A DNA stretch of 64,000 bases, from the NCBI GenBank assembly GCA_009741485.1, contig CM019230.1, positions 4,490,189 to 4,554,188 on the forward strand, in the 5' to 3' direction. The notes below the pieces were generated by a model. That model worked only from the letters and a program-made list of their open reading frames with translations. It was not told the origin of the DNA and did no database searches. The stretch is from Malurus cyaneus samueli (lineage: Eukaryota > Chordata > Aves > Passeriformes > Maluridae). Positions within the stretch are counted from its first letter, which is position 1. Each line of letters opens with the position of its first letter. Of the stretch, positions 39,101 through 51,700 are shown one piece after another. A program made the translations under genes and the position numbers.

Positions 39101-42100
39101 GGGAATTCTGCTGCAATGCAACTTTAACAAGTACTCCTACTATTGATTATTTATGAATCATGAAAAGATGTTTGATACTTCACAGACATAGAAAATGACA
39201 GGTTTTCTGTCCTTGTATGCTTAGAAAATGGAGAGATATAAAAATGAATGTATTGGTTTGCTTTTTGTCAGTTTATCTTGACATAATATCAGTCTTGCAT
39301 CATCGTAACAACTTGGAGGATCTAAGCAGAATCTTAAATCTCGTTTGATTTGAAGTGAGCTGTGTTTTGATGCCAAGTACAGAGTCAGCCACTTGATACT
39401 TTAAAAGACAGTTAAAGGCTTAGGATAAACAATTTAAAACACCCCAGCTAATTGCAGCAGAAAATATGAGATTTGCTTTAGAGAATCATCTTTTATTTTT
39501 CCTAAGCCAGTAATTCTAGCTTTTCTCAGAGGGAGTTTTTCTTCCTTTAGGTATGCAAATCAATTTTCTACATATCACTAATTAGATTTCTAATGAATGT
39601 GCATTTGGAGGAGATGGTGGCCTATTTGCTCATTAACTGAAGGGTGAAGAGGCAGCCTCATGATTTTCTCTCTTGGTTCAGCACGTTGCACTCTCATCCA
39701 CTCTGGTACTTTCTGTGGGGTGTGAGGCTGAGGAGCAAATGTTATTTAATGCTGGAGAAGGGCTGAACTCCCCACTGCTGTGGTTGCAGACAGCCATTGT
39801 GGGGGTTTCAACCTTCAAAATACTCAGAAAATCTCTCCACAAAGCTCAAGCCACCATTTGGGGTCTGAGATACAGCTGCTCCTATAACTTACCCTCTACT
39901 GTTTTTCATAATTAGAGATTATAAAAATACCAACTCTCATTTTGCACACTTGTCAAAGTCCTCCTTGTCCAGAGTATTTTATTACAAGATACTCCCACAA
40001 GGCAGATTCTTTATAGGCACTTCATGTGAATGCTAAGTAGTTTGCTAAATAATAAAACTACTGGGAGACAGATACTGGAAGAAAATATTAAAGGAAAAGG
40101 ACATGCATGGAAACAATTGGTCAAAATAGAGAACAAGGCTACAGCTTCAAGAAGATTTAGGAGTTTCTTATGAGAAACTGTTAATTTAAAGTACTTGAGC
40201 ATAACCCCACCTGTGCCTCACCAAAGCTGGAAATGGAGCTGGCAGATCAATAAATGACAGGTTAGAAATCACTGCCAGGTGCAATCATCCAACAGCCTCA
40301 TGACAGGCAGCACACAGGCTGAGCATGTGGATTGCATTATTCCAGCTGAAAGAATGGAAATCAGCATTCCTTGCATGAGGATGTAACTTGTTCCTGGGGC
40401 TGACTTCAACTCCGTCCCTAAATTCAACCCAACCTTAATTCCTCTCCAGAATGTCCAGCTCATCCCAGCCCTAATTCTCTCCCAAAACCACTGCTACAAG
40501 ACCTTTTCTGTACAGCTGTACCCTCTACCCTCCCTGAATAACTAAGGATCTGCTTTGCATTGTCAATACCTGCACCTGCAGTTTGAAAACAATCCCCCAA
40601 CAGGTTGCAAACTGAGAAAAAAACATCCTTACACAAAACCATCCAGAAAGAGAAAAAATTGTGAACTCCATTATATCAGGTACATTGTATCACCTCATCA
40701 AAATATAGGCATACGATGATTATTTTATAAAACAAGCCCAGGTTTGCATGTGACCAGGTAGGGGCATTAATGCTCTACTCTTTCACAGCTTCTCAAGGCG
40801 CTTTAGCAATGCAGGCATTGTTGCATTCCTGGTCCCACTGCAGAGCAGAAGGTCATTTGTCCATGGCACAGCTTGGAGCAGTCAGATGCTCATTTCTTCT
40901 TCATTTGTGTACTGCACTCGCCTGCCAATGCAAAGCGCTCCTGTAATGCACACTGAGACACTGGGAATTCAGATATAAAGCTCTTACTGCAGCTCTATTC
41001 CTCAGCCTTTATGAGATGGATGGAGTTGGTGGTGAATAGATCAGATCTTTCTCTATCAATATTCCTTTAGGAATCAGCCTTTGCTGATTTAACAGCACAT
41101 CATCATCCCACCACTTCCCAGAGCATCTATTAGGGAAACACAGAGCTCTGCAGCCCCCTCGCTGACATCCCAAACTGAGCCATTTGCTGCCTTCAGGTGT
41201 TTGTGGAAGGGCTGTTTAGCATAACGAGAGTCCGCTACGCTTGCCATGAATTTCACAGCAGCCTCCAAGAAAATCTATGGGGGAGCTGTTGGCTGGAGCA
41301 GCGTGCCAAGCACAGTTCTGGCTGCACTCGTGTGCATCGTGACTCGCAGACACGAACACATTCGGGACCCAACTGGTCTCAGCAGCAGAAAGAGGCAGGA
41401 ATAAACACTTGGGTTGATTCAGTATTGGATAAGTAGCACTGGTCACTTAGCAACCTTCCCTTCTTGGAGAGATGCAGATGGTTAAACACCTGCAGCAGTC
41501 TACAAATCACGGGTAAGGTTTTTCTTTCGTGCCTGTTTGGCACTCCAAAAGCTTCTTCCATTTTACACAGCTTCTTATGTTCCATCCCTTCAAAAGGGAG
41601 GAGAGTTGCCAATCATCTGCTGGGAGCAAGACTGAAGTAACCCATTCAGTCGCAAGAGAAAGAGTTAAAATGAATTTGAGCACAGTCTTGGGCACTGAGA
41701 ATTCTCCTGGCAAAAGTTTTTGTTGTAACTTCCTTTAAGGTAAATATGTTGCCAAGAAATATCAATCTGCAATTGAGCATAACAATCACGTTTAGGCAGC
41801 TAGAAAGAACTTGAATAAAAAAAAAAAAGATACTCAACTCTCCCTAGTTATGTTTGGTGTGTTACCTATTGATTATTAGCAATAAATCAGTATGATATTC
41901 ATTGCTTTTCCTCCTCCTCTCTTAATTTCATGCACAGTATAAAAATCAGAGATTAAAGAACCACAATGTAGTCCTTTATTGCTGCACACTACTGGATAAA
42001 TTATGTTTTTTGTCATATTTATCACTTGGGTGTAACGGGCAGCTTGGCCTGTGTGAGCAGTGCAGGATCCCTTGTGCTGCCACTGACCTGGCTGTAAATC

Positions 42101-43130
42101 CAGGGGTGATACTTTGCTCCCCTCTGGGTCCACAGCCTGGGGATCGATGTAGGTGATGCATGGAGGACATGGATATTGTGAGGAGCAGTAATTACAGAAC
42201 AGGAACAAAGCAGATGAGCTCACATTCCTCTTTCCAGCAGCACCAAGTGTCATTCTCTAAACTGATGGCAAAGAACAAACACTCAGACTGAGGGATTTCT
42301 TCACTCTGTGCATCTGAGAGTCCAAAAGTGAATGAGGAGTTGCAGAGATTAGATATTTGCAAGAACATCAATAATATCTACTATTATGATTATAAATTTA
42401 AACAAAAAACCTCAGCCCTTAAAAGTTCCTGAATGCATCCAAACTTGTACTTCAGGGAGAGTTTATAGATCTTACTCTGTCTTGGAAGATGGGAAAAACT
42501 TTCCCCCTAGAGCTCCTTAGACTGCAATTGCCTCTTGTTTGTGTTTGCCATGAAGGCTGTGGTATAAACCCTTTCTGTGACAGATATGAGCTGCACAGGC
42601 ACTGCACTGATCCAGTGCATTAACTCCCATGTTTCTGTCCTGGAAATACTATCAATTTTATATAAAACTTTCTGCTTTCCTCCTTCATCGTATTTACCAC
42701 ATGAATGAGCCAGCAGAGGGGTTTAATCTCTCTCTTTTGAAAGACTGAAGACAGCACTGCAGCCTGATACTGATCTACTCAGGCTCTTTTATCTCTCTAA
42801 TGGTCAACGCTGACATGTACTTAAGGAGGCTGAGAAAACAATGACAAAATAAACACTGGCTAAAGAAGAATCATTTCTGCCACTGATTAGATAGTTCAGG
42901 ATTTCTGCACATCCTCCGTGGCTCATCTCTGCTGTGATCCACCCAGACACAATGGTTTTGGCTGGCTGTGCAGCTCATGGCAATTCTAAATGTCCTTGTT
43001 GGTTCAGACACCCACTGACATTTTTCTGCCTGGACAGATATAATTTTAAGCACTTTTTCTGCTGTTATAGCAAATGTATTTGTGGGTGATTTAATCACCA
43101 GATGGCCATGCTGGATTTTCAACCATTATG
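30182..43130. other. Long non-coding stretch, no gene seen
   Basis: About 13 kb without a supported gene, mobile element or long repeat. There is a 13-base A run at 35175-35187 and a 12-base A run at 41817-41828. The interval 38990-39620 is AT-rich and carries an octamer motif (ATGCAAAT at 39553-39560) and a TAAT-core motif (CTAATTAG at 39578-39585), so it may be a regulatory element. Open frames reach 133 codons (37496-37897) and are unrecognised. Confidence 0.5.
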
Positions 43131-43192
43131 TCACAGAATCATAGAATCACTTAGACCAGATGGGAATTTTAAGACCATCAACTCCAGCTGTG
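43131..43192 (-). mobile_element. CR1 LINE 3'-end fragment
   Basis: The plus strand reads TCACAGAATCATAGAATCAC, then a CAGATGGGAATTTTAAGACC segment and CATCAACTCCAGCTG. This is the reverse complement of the avian CR1 3' end (pattern: GATGGTCTTAAAA... then GTGATTCTATGATTCTGTGA). The element is therefore on the minus strand with its 3' end at 43131. Only about 60 bases are recognisable; the rest is truncated or too diverged, as is usual for CR1. There is no open reading frame from it. Confidence 0.88.
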
Positions 43193-46100
43193 TGTCACTC
43201 ATATTTTCCTCAAGAAGGACACCTCTTTTGTTGTAAATAATCTTTATAAGTGTCATGACACCAAGGTTTTGGTTTAGGTGTTGTGAGTTTTTTCTCCTCA
43301 ACCATTTTTTTGGCATTTTAAGATGTTTCTCTGCCTGTGTGAACAAGAATGTGAGGCAAGGCTGAAGGTGCATCACTGACAGCCCTATGGAAACCATGGC
43401 AGCAAAAATTTGAAATGAACTTTGTGATGTCAGAAATCAACTTTTGTTTAGCTTTACTCTTCCTACACAGTCAGATTCAGGTAGAGAATTCTGGGATCCT
43501 CTAACACAAAAGTTGTCATTTTGCTGTTGTGCCTTGTGTTACTGGTGATCAGTTTTTAAGAAGGAGCTGTGTGTTTTTCCCATGGTAATGTAAAACCTTA
43601 GCAGCCAAGCACTTCACACTTCAGTCATCTAAACTAGACTCATGTTTACATGATTGCATGAAAAAGTATATAAGGAAAAAAAAAAGAGTAGGAACTAATT
43701 AAAGATGCTTCAGGGCTTAACTTAACTAGCTGTATAAAAATATGTTTCTTTTTAAAGCACTTATAAAAATCTTAAACTTTCATAAAGAAGTGATGCTGAA
43801 CCATTTGTGGTGACACACTAAAATGTGATTTATCATCCTGAATAGCTCTCCATTCAGCCAGCACACGAAGGCATCTGTCAGGTTTGCTCTTAGGACAGAA
43901 ATAGACTTCATGGTTTAGATGCCAAATTATATTTGACATTTAATTTACCATTCTATGAAGCTGTAATATTTCACCTAAGCAGAAGTGGAAGAAAACAGCA
44001 GGAAATTCCATTTGCCAACAAGAAATGCCAGCTCTCCTCGCTCTCAATAATCAGGTGTCTGAAGTACTGCATTATTGACCATAACAGAGTACATCTACAC
44101 ATGATGAATGTGATGGAATAGAGAGGAAATTTTGTAGATAGAAGTGGAGGAGTGAAGCACATACTGAGAATGAGTGGTTCTTACCTCTTTGTCCTGACTG
44201 GGGCTGGAGTAACAGCACTGCCACACAAATGCTGGTCACATGAAACAAAAAATTCAGAACAAGACATATTTCCAGCATCAGCAGGCTTGGAACCAGTCCT
44301 GGAGCAGGAGCAGGGTTGGGGGTTCTCATACAGTGGGACAAGGAGCAAGTGGAGTGTCAGACTCTTTGTACATCAACTTTTTTCACAGTCACCTGAATCT
44401 TTCGTAAAACTTTGAAAGGCAAAGCTGGAGTTGTTTCCAATAACTTCATGCACCGTAAAGAAAAGAAAAAAAAAGTTAATTTTGAGCATTTGTCAGCAAA
44501 GGAAACTGCAGACTTCTCCCAGGAAGACTCAGGACATAAACAAGACTACAATTATGCCTGGTCCATATTTGTAGCTGCCAAAGTGGTTTGGATATTCCAA
44601 GCTCTCCCGGTGAAGTTTTCATTAATGCGGGACATAAAACTGCTCTTACAGAGCGTATGAAAATTAATTGGCCTACAGGAGCAAAAAACTATGAGCAAAA
44701 ATATTCAAAAGCAAGTAAATCATCAATTACAAAGAAGCTGTGTTTAGACTCAGATGCCATGGGACTGTAGCAAATCAGGTTTCAAAATGACCATTTCCTT
44801 TACCTGCAGAAAGAAAGCTTTGAATTTCATTGTTGCACAAGGGTTAGACTCTGGTGTGAGTGCAAGTGGTGCTGCAGGTGGGCACTGAATGGATTCACAA
44901 ATGCTTTCTTAAAACAGTAAAGTGCTGCTTACTTTCCTTTCATGCATACTGGGATTTTAAAAATTATTATTAAGCAATCAAATAACTGTGGCCCATCTGT
45001 GAGCCAGTAATAGAAATGAATTATTGTGCCCTTCATCAGTTTTGCTTTATCTGTCAGTGGCTACCAAGTTAGCCCATTGATTTTGACATTTGCCGATGCT
45101 GTCACGTGCAGAAGGGAAATTGGTTGGGATGGTTTAATTTCAGGATGTGTGAGCTGAGGGTGATCATTAACAGACACTCCGGCAGCTCCAGGTCTGTGGC
45201 TTTCCCTCGGAAGTTATCAAAGTCCCCAGGCCTGATCCAGTCAAACTCACTGTTATTAACAACAACAAATACATATGAGATAGCAGCTCTTCTTGCTTAC
45301 ACCAAGCCATTTCACAAAGAAAGAAACTTGACAAATAAAGATACTGAGATGCAAATGATTTTGAGAAGGGTGACCTATGCTGGAGTATCAGCATCAGGAA
45401 CAAAACTCAATTTCCTGATTCCCAGTCCAATCCTTTATCCACAACCCCTCATCTGTTTATTTTTTGTATGTTGGGTATTCCCCTCTCAGAGCTGGATGGG
45501 TCAGTAAAGCAGCACCTCATCCTACATTAACATAAAATCAATATTCAAATGGTGCCTGTTTGATTGGACTGTACTGGATAAATCAGTCTGTAAATAACAT
45601 AAAGAAAACAGGCTTCGATATTTATAGTTATCATGAAGAATTTAGTGATGGCAGTACAGTATATCACCGACATTAATTTCATTAGATATGAATTGTACCA
45701 GCATGACATTGATATATTATAATTAAAACTAATGATCCATTGATTCCTATCCAGAAATCCAGTTAAGATGACAAATATTCTTCTAGAACAGACCAACAAA
45801 TAAATATTAAAAGCACACAAAAGTGCAGGAGGTAAATTCTGCCTTCAGCTATGCCAAGGTTCATATGCCAGTAACATTATTTAAGTTAGGACTAGAGCAT
45901 GAATAAAGGGAGAGTTGGTGATGATTTGGAAGCTCACTGTGTCAGAAGCAGCATGCCACCAACTCTCATGAAAAATTTGTTGGAATATAGGAACTATCAG
46001 AGGAACTTCAAGCTGTAAAGGGGAACTGCTGCCCCTCACCCAAATTTACAAAAATATACATAGATTAGATCTATTCTGATGGGAGGAGAAAGACGTTTTA

Positions 46101-48084
46101 TTTGAGGAGCTTTTCAAATGCCATTTCAATGTCAGCCATATCTAGACTCCTCCATGATCACATCAGCTCTATTTGAGAAAAAAAAGCTGCTGGTACCTGC
46201 CCAAGACCCAGTGCTAATAATCCCTAAGTGCTTAGTCCCACTTTATCAGAAGGAAGTGAAAGGGAACAGCAGGAATTCTTCTGAAGAAATGGACTGAATC
46301 AACCTAAAATTCTTTCATTGTTTACCTGAAGTGTCATTCAGGACAAAGAACAATACAGATCCTTCTTTCCTCCCAGATAAAAATTCACCAGTCTCGTGTG
46401 TGCTGCAGACACAATTACTCATATCTCTTGCTGTCCTTTGCTTTTGTTACATGATTTTCCTACAATTAGACCTTAAAAGAATTAACCCTCCTCTCACCAT
46501 AAACTGGAGAGACAACTTCTGAATGTTTAATAAATGCAGCAAAGCAGATTAGACACAGTCCTTTAACTCAACAGCAGGAGCATCATCTGGATTTCAGCAT
46601 CTGTTTCTGGTTCTGCTGTTGGCTTGCTAACTGAAACAGTTACATTTGTCAAAATTTTCGAAGTTTAGAAAAACTTCTATTGATTTGCACCACTATATGC
46701 ACATTTGCTGTAGGCCTAACACATCCTGAACAACCCAAACATTTGTTTGACTGAGGAGGCCACAAAGTGGGAGAAATTTATCTATTTACAGTTGTGAAAT
46801 GAGAGAGATGTCCTTCATTTGGTCACCACCTGGCTGAACAAGGCCCTCAGAATTTCTATTCAAACAGTCCAGGGTAAAAAATTGATCAAATCCCAAATCT
46901 TCCCAGAGGGATTCAGCTCATTTAGGACCTCCCTTTCCCATTAGTCAAAAGAGGGATCTATGAACATCTTTACCCACCAAAAATCTTTCCTCACCTGCTT
47001 GAACTCAGACCTGTTGCTTGTCTCCCCTTCCCTAATCAAGAAAAGAACATTTTCCCATTTCCCCCTCTCTTTGCAGAGACAATCACCCCCCTCATTTTAG
47101 CAGAGCTTTGGCAGTGCAGAGTTTGAGTGTGAGATAAGAAGTGCAGGAACCCACAAAGGCCCTGTGTGACCAGAGACATAAACAGAGAGATGTGCAGAGC
47201 ACCTCCTAAGGGGCAGGATACATATGCACCTTAATTAAACCTCTTTCTGCAGGCTAAGCTGATTCATTGCACCAATAACTGCTGGTTTGAGGAGAGCACA
47301 CGTTTAATTTACAAATTAGTGGATTACAGTAATATGTGTAACAACATATTAAATGAAGCATTAAGGTAATACAACCCAAACGACACATGATAAACTATAG
47401 AAGCATATATACAAATTTGATTTAATATCTCAGCTTCCTTTGCCCTCTGCCAGTCTGATTGCCTTTGCATAATCCATGTTTCTAATTATCCCCTGGTATG
47501 CCTTGCATATAAATAGCTAATTAGATAGTGTCCCTGTCAGCTATGAAGTATGTAATATCTGAAAAAAATACTCCTTTGGAAATTTAATTTAGGATAACAG
47601 ATTGTGCCATCCAACTGAAGAATTAAAGCCTTCAGTTTACTAATATGTTTGTGCATTTAATATGAACCTCACACTATTATATTAGTGCCCCCAAATGCAT
47701 TCAATAGTTTTATTCTTTTTCAAAAAAATCAGTCTGTCAGAAGCTTGTACAGTAATTACAGTAAGATGCTTAAGATCTAAAAATCACATTTTGGATGATG
47801 ATTTTACATGTGCATCAACTGTCTGCTGAACATGTGCAAAATACATGCAAAATTCTCACCTGCAGCTCTAGAAACTGCAAGAGCAAATAATTCAGAAGGG
47901 CTGGACAGTGCTCTGTGCTCCTCCTGCTCATAGCCAGATGTTCCAGGGACTGGGGATGTTCTGAGTGGAATAACCCTGAATATCAAATGCCTTTTCCCCC
48001 TCTTGCCTTGTCAGTTATTGCCCACTTCAGATGCCACCTTGAGCAATGCCCACAAAACACTTCCAGGACTGTCCAATAGATTTT
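43193..48084. other. Non-coding stretch, no gene seen
   Basis: AT-rich sequence, with open frames up to 133 codons (45106-45507) that I do not recognise. The interval 47250-47780 is notable for octamer-like TTTGCATAAT (47464-47473) and GCTAATTAGATA (47516-47527) motifs and may be regulatory. No repeat signature is seen beyond the CR1 fragment at the left edge. Confidence 0.5.
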
Positions 48085-48177
48085 ATAATAATAATAAATA
48101 AAAATGAATCAAATAAATAAATAACTATAATATAACAATAACAATAATAGTAATACTACTACTACTAATACTAATAT
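48085..48177. repeat. Compound AAT/AAAT/ACT microsatellite
   Basis: About 93 bases of drifting short repeats: ATAATAATAATAAATAAA, then AAATAAATAAATAA, then ATAACAATAACAATAATAG, then ACTACTACTACTAATACTAAT. This is typical degenerate microsatellite sequence. Confidence 0.9.
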
Positions 48178-48566
48178 CCAGTTGTCCAGCCTTCTTCACT
48201 TGACCTTCATTGTTTTTACTTAATTTGTTTTTCTTCCCAAGCCTTTACTGGGTTTCAACCCTTCCATTAATCAGTGCAAAGCAATGATAATTTACTGCTG
48301 TAAAAACCCAGATAGGGAGTTATAGGTAAAATGCTGCAGCAGCAATCACTTTCTCCTTTTTGGCTCCAAGTAGCAGGGGTTAGGAAGGTCAAGGCTGGAA
48401 GAATCTCTGAGGCTGGGGCAGGTTTTGTGGCAGGGCTGATGCCATGGATGCACAAACACCTTTCTCTCCTCTCAAAATACTGCTAAGGTTTCCAAAGCCC
48501 TATGTGAAATTTAAATAATATTCCTTATTCATTTTATGAGTAAGAAATGTTCTTTGGCTTTAAAAA
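48178..48566. other. Non-coding spacer
   Basis: Unique-looking sequence between the compound microsatellite and the CR1 fragment. Nothing further can be supported. Confidence 0.5.
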
Positions 48567-48718
48567 CTTTATGGAGACACCAACTCTGGAGTTATTTAAA
48601 GGATGTGTAGAGGTGGGGTTTAAGGGCATGGTTCAGTGGTGGATTTGGCAGCCTTGGGTAAATCATTTGACTTGATTTTAAAGGTCTTTTCTCACCTCAA
48701 AAAATCTGTGATAAAACA
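48567..48718 (+). mobile_element. CR1 LINE 3'-end fragment
   Basis: About 150 bases follow the CR1 3' consensus in plus orientation: GAGACACCAACTCTGGAG-TTATTTAAAGGATG, then GGCATGGTTCAGTGGTGG, CTTGGGTAAATCATTTGACT, TTTTAAAGGTCTTTTCTCAC and AAAAATCTGTGATAAAA. In typical avian CR1 this region reads CTGGAGGTGTTTAAGG ... GGACTTGATGATCTT...AAGGTCTTTTCCAACC ... ATTCTGTGATTCTGTG. The fragment is 5'-truncated and diverged, and carries no reverse-transcriptase coding sequence. Its orientation is opposite to the fragment at 43131. Confidence 0.85.
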
Positions 48719-51700
48719 TATGTATGTCTCATATACAGGTACTTTCATCATGAGCACTGAGCTAAAGTGCTTTATAAGGGTTAGAAGATGAAACATTCTG
48801 AAAAACAAAAGAAAGCCACAACCATGTGTTCCTCTACCAAAATTAAAAGAGGAGATCACAATTTTTTTCTTTAAATGATTAATGCATATATATGGCAAAT
48901 TAAAAGCCACCACTGGATCTCTTATTCATCATGTCAGGTAGGTAATATTAGTGGACATACTGAAAATCCAGCTGCTGGAAATGAGACCAAGGGGAGCAAA
49001 TCCCAGTTTTGGGATCTCCAGTTTCCATACACACACCAGCTTCAGCCCTGCTGCAGCCTCACTGCAGAAGTAGCTCAATAGATTCTGTTGTGTGTATTAT
49101 ATAGCCCATGTAAAGGGCAATGATGCCCATTTCAGAGTAATTATGGCTAATAAAATACTGGGATTGCAAAACAAGTTCTTATAAATAGCACAAGAGTAAG
49201 CATCAAAAATCTTTTCCATTCAGGGTGGAGGTGATTTTTAAAAGCAATTGTTTCCTGAGCTCACACTCCTTTTTGAGAATTTTCCCAGGTGTACAAGAGA
49301 TCATAGGAAGCTGTGACCTGCTCTGTGCTCCTGGTTCAGACTATTCCTATCCCTGTGAGCTCATGGAAATGTTGGAGAGCAGCTTCCCTCAAGGAGGAAT
49401 GAGACAAATGATGGGAAAGGACACACAGAGGAAAATCTGCCACAGAACAAGGAACAGCCTGCACCTCCTGTAATGCAGGGGAATGTCTCTGTGTGCCCAC
49501 AGCCAGCTAAAAGTCAGCGTGATTTGTCATCTTAAATTATTCATGAAAGCCTGATTTAGGTTCTTGGTGGCATCCAAGCAGCTCTGGATTTTTCCCCCTC
49601 TCCAATCCAGGTGCATTTGCTCATATGGAGACTTCATCCATGTTGTCTTTTCACTGTTGGGGTAAATGCTGTAGAATAAACTAGTAGGGCATTAACAAAT
49701 TCTTTAGTATAATTTCTATGGAAATTCTCAGCTATTTAGAGCAAAATGTGAAATGTACTTGGCCTTTTTTTGTAGCAGATATTTGTAACCAGGAAAACAT
49801 AGCTGGACTTCTTTTAATAAAGTAATGTTAATGAAGTTTTGGGGCCAGAACAATACCCCCATCTCCTGAGTGTTATGCACTAATTCATACTCTTAGATGC
49901 CAACATTTAAAACAACTCTATCTGGCCAGAACAAATGTGGTATCTTTGGATCCCATGAACCTTTTCTAACTTTGTTGTGGAAGCCTTCTCAAACCTTTGG
50001 CTTCCTTCCAATTGAAAAGATGAAAAATATGTATATCCATCCTAGCTGTTTTCTGTTCTGCCCTTGCTGCCAAGGCTGTGCTCCTTGAGGTCCCAACTTT
50101 ATAGAAAATCCTTCCATCATGAAATACATTCACACATTTTTAGGGAGTGATTGTTTACGCCTGAGATACTGATTGGGAGTACCAGAATCTTCTGTAGCAG
50201 TCTGGACTGGTTTGTTAGTAAGAGGCTAGCAATACATGCAAGAATTTCTGAGCATTCTTGATAAAACAAGAAGTAATTCATAAAATGAAGCCTTGCAGTA
50301 ACATTTGGAAGGTGGCAATGAGCACAAACCATCTCGGACTGGGTTCTGGAGATGACACAGCCCCTGGAGTAACCTCTGTGTGTGCAATCAGGAATCTGAA
50401 GACAACACCTTTCTGGCGAAGCATTTTCACTGGCAAACAGAGTGACAGTTTTTCCCACTTGTCTGAAGTATCTGCACATTACAGTCTTTTCCCCACATGA
50501 GGGAATTTATGCTTTTAATCATGTAATATACCATAGCAACCAGCAGTACTTGCACTAAATATATTTCTGCGATTATTTTGTGTATCATCAGCAAGCTTAA
50601 ATGAAAATGACAATGTCTAGAGATACTCTTTAGCTGATAGCTGTATTTATTCTGTGTGTTTGTGCACTGGCTGTCAAAACAGCTCTAAAATATGCATATG
50701 AGGATGCAGATTCCTTAGAAACTCAGAAAAAGTGAGATAGTCCAGTCTACACCATTTTAATACATTTCTCAGTGCCTGCATATCTCCATTGATGTTTTTA
50801 TTACAGTCTAAGGTAGGGAGGGTTTTAAAAGCTTTGTTGGATGTCAGTGAGAGGATCTCTATCTATCCAATTCACTTACCAATTTGTCTATTATTAAGTG
50901 TTCACCAGGCTGTGACAACTTCAATAAAGTGGAGGGAATTCTAACGGAGCCATGTGTTGAGGTTTATTTTTTTCTTTCAAAGCAATCTAGCATTTTCTCC
51001 TGCTGAAGGCAAAGTTACAAAAACATGATTCATTGGTGTTTTTTGAATGCTGTTGCACAGAAAAGATCAGACTCATGAAATCATGCAAGATTTTCCCAGA
51101 CCACTGCACTTTGCATGCAAGGACTGCAAATGGAAATTCGGCTAAACTCCACCCTTTCAGCTTTGCTTAATATCTGCCTAAATCCTGGTTTTAAGCATGA
51201 CTCTGTCAAACACCAATATCCTCAAAGTGCAGGATCCTGACTATGGTTTGCTGTTTGCAACCATGCACATGCAAAAAATCTTTTTCCATATGCCCAGATC
51301 CACTGGCTGAACACACCAAAGAGCCCTCTTTACCCACATCGACCAACATTTACCCCAAATCAACCACAGAATGGGAGCCAAGCACCACTCAGGCCCTGCT
51401 GACAGCACACCCAGCACAAGGCTGGCTAAATTCACTGGGCTGCAGCAAAGATTTGCAGCGGTGCAGAGCAGGGTTTGATTTTTATGCAAAGCCACTCCGA
51501 GACAGACGCTTGCTTGCACAGCCCACACAGTCAAACCCACTGTTAATTACAATCCTTGCCTCTCCTGAATGAATAAGCATCTCTGCATCTGGTAGGAGCC
51601 ATGGTGCTAACGGTTTTGTCAGGTGCTCGTCTTCATTTAGCAATTAAACCAGCACAGCGCTGAGAGGAGGCTTCTCAATTTGCTTTGTGGCTACCTGCGA

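Noticed and set aside
41470..41512. Possible 43-nt exon ending at a GGGTAAGG donor
   Set aside because: The donor is acceptable, but the upstream AG lacks a good pyrimidine tract and the segment is too short to judge.
44804..44834. Minus-strand MKFKAFFLQ followed by a GTAAAG donor, resembling the start of a secreted protein
   Set aside because: Only nine codons, with no promoter or next exon visible. It is easily a chance occurrence.
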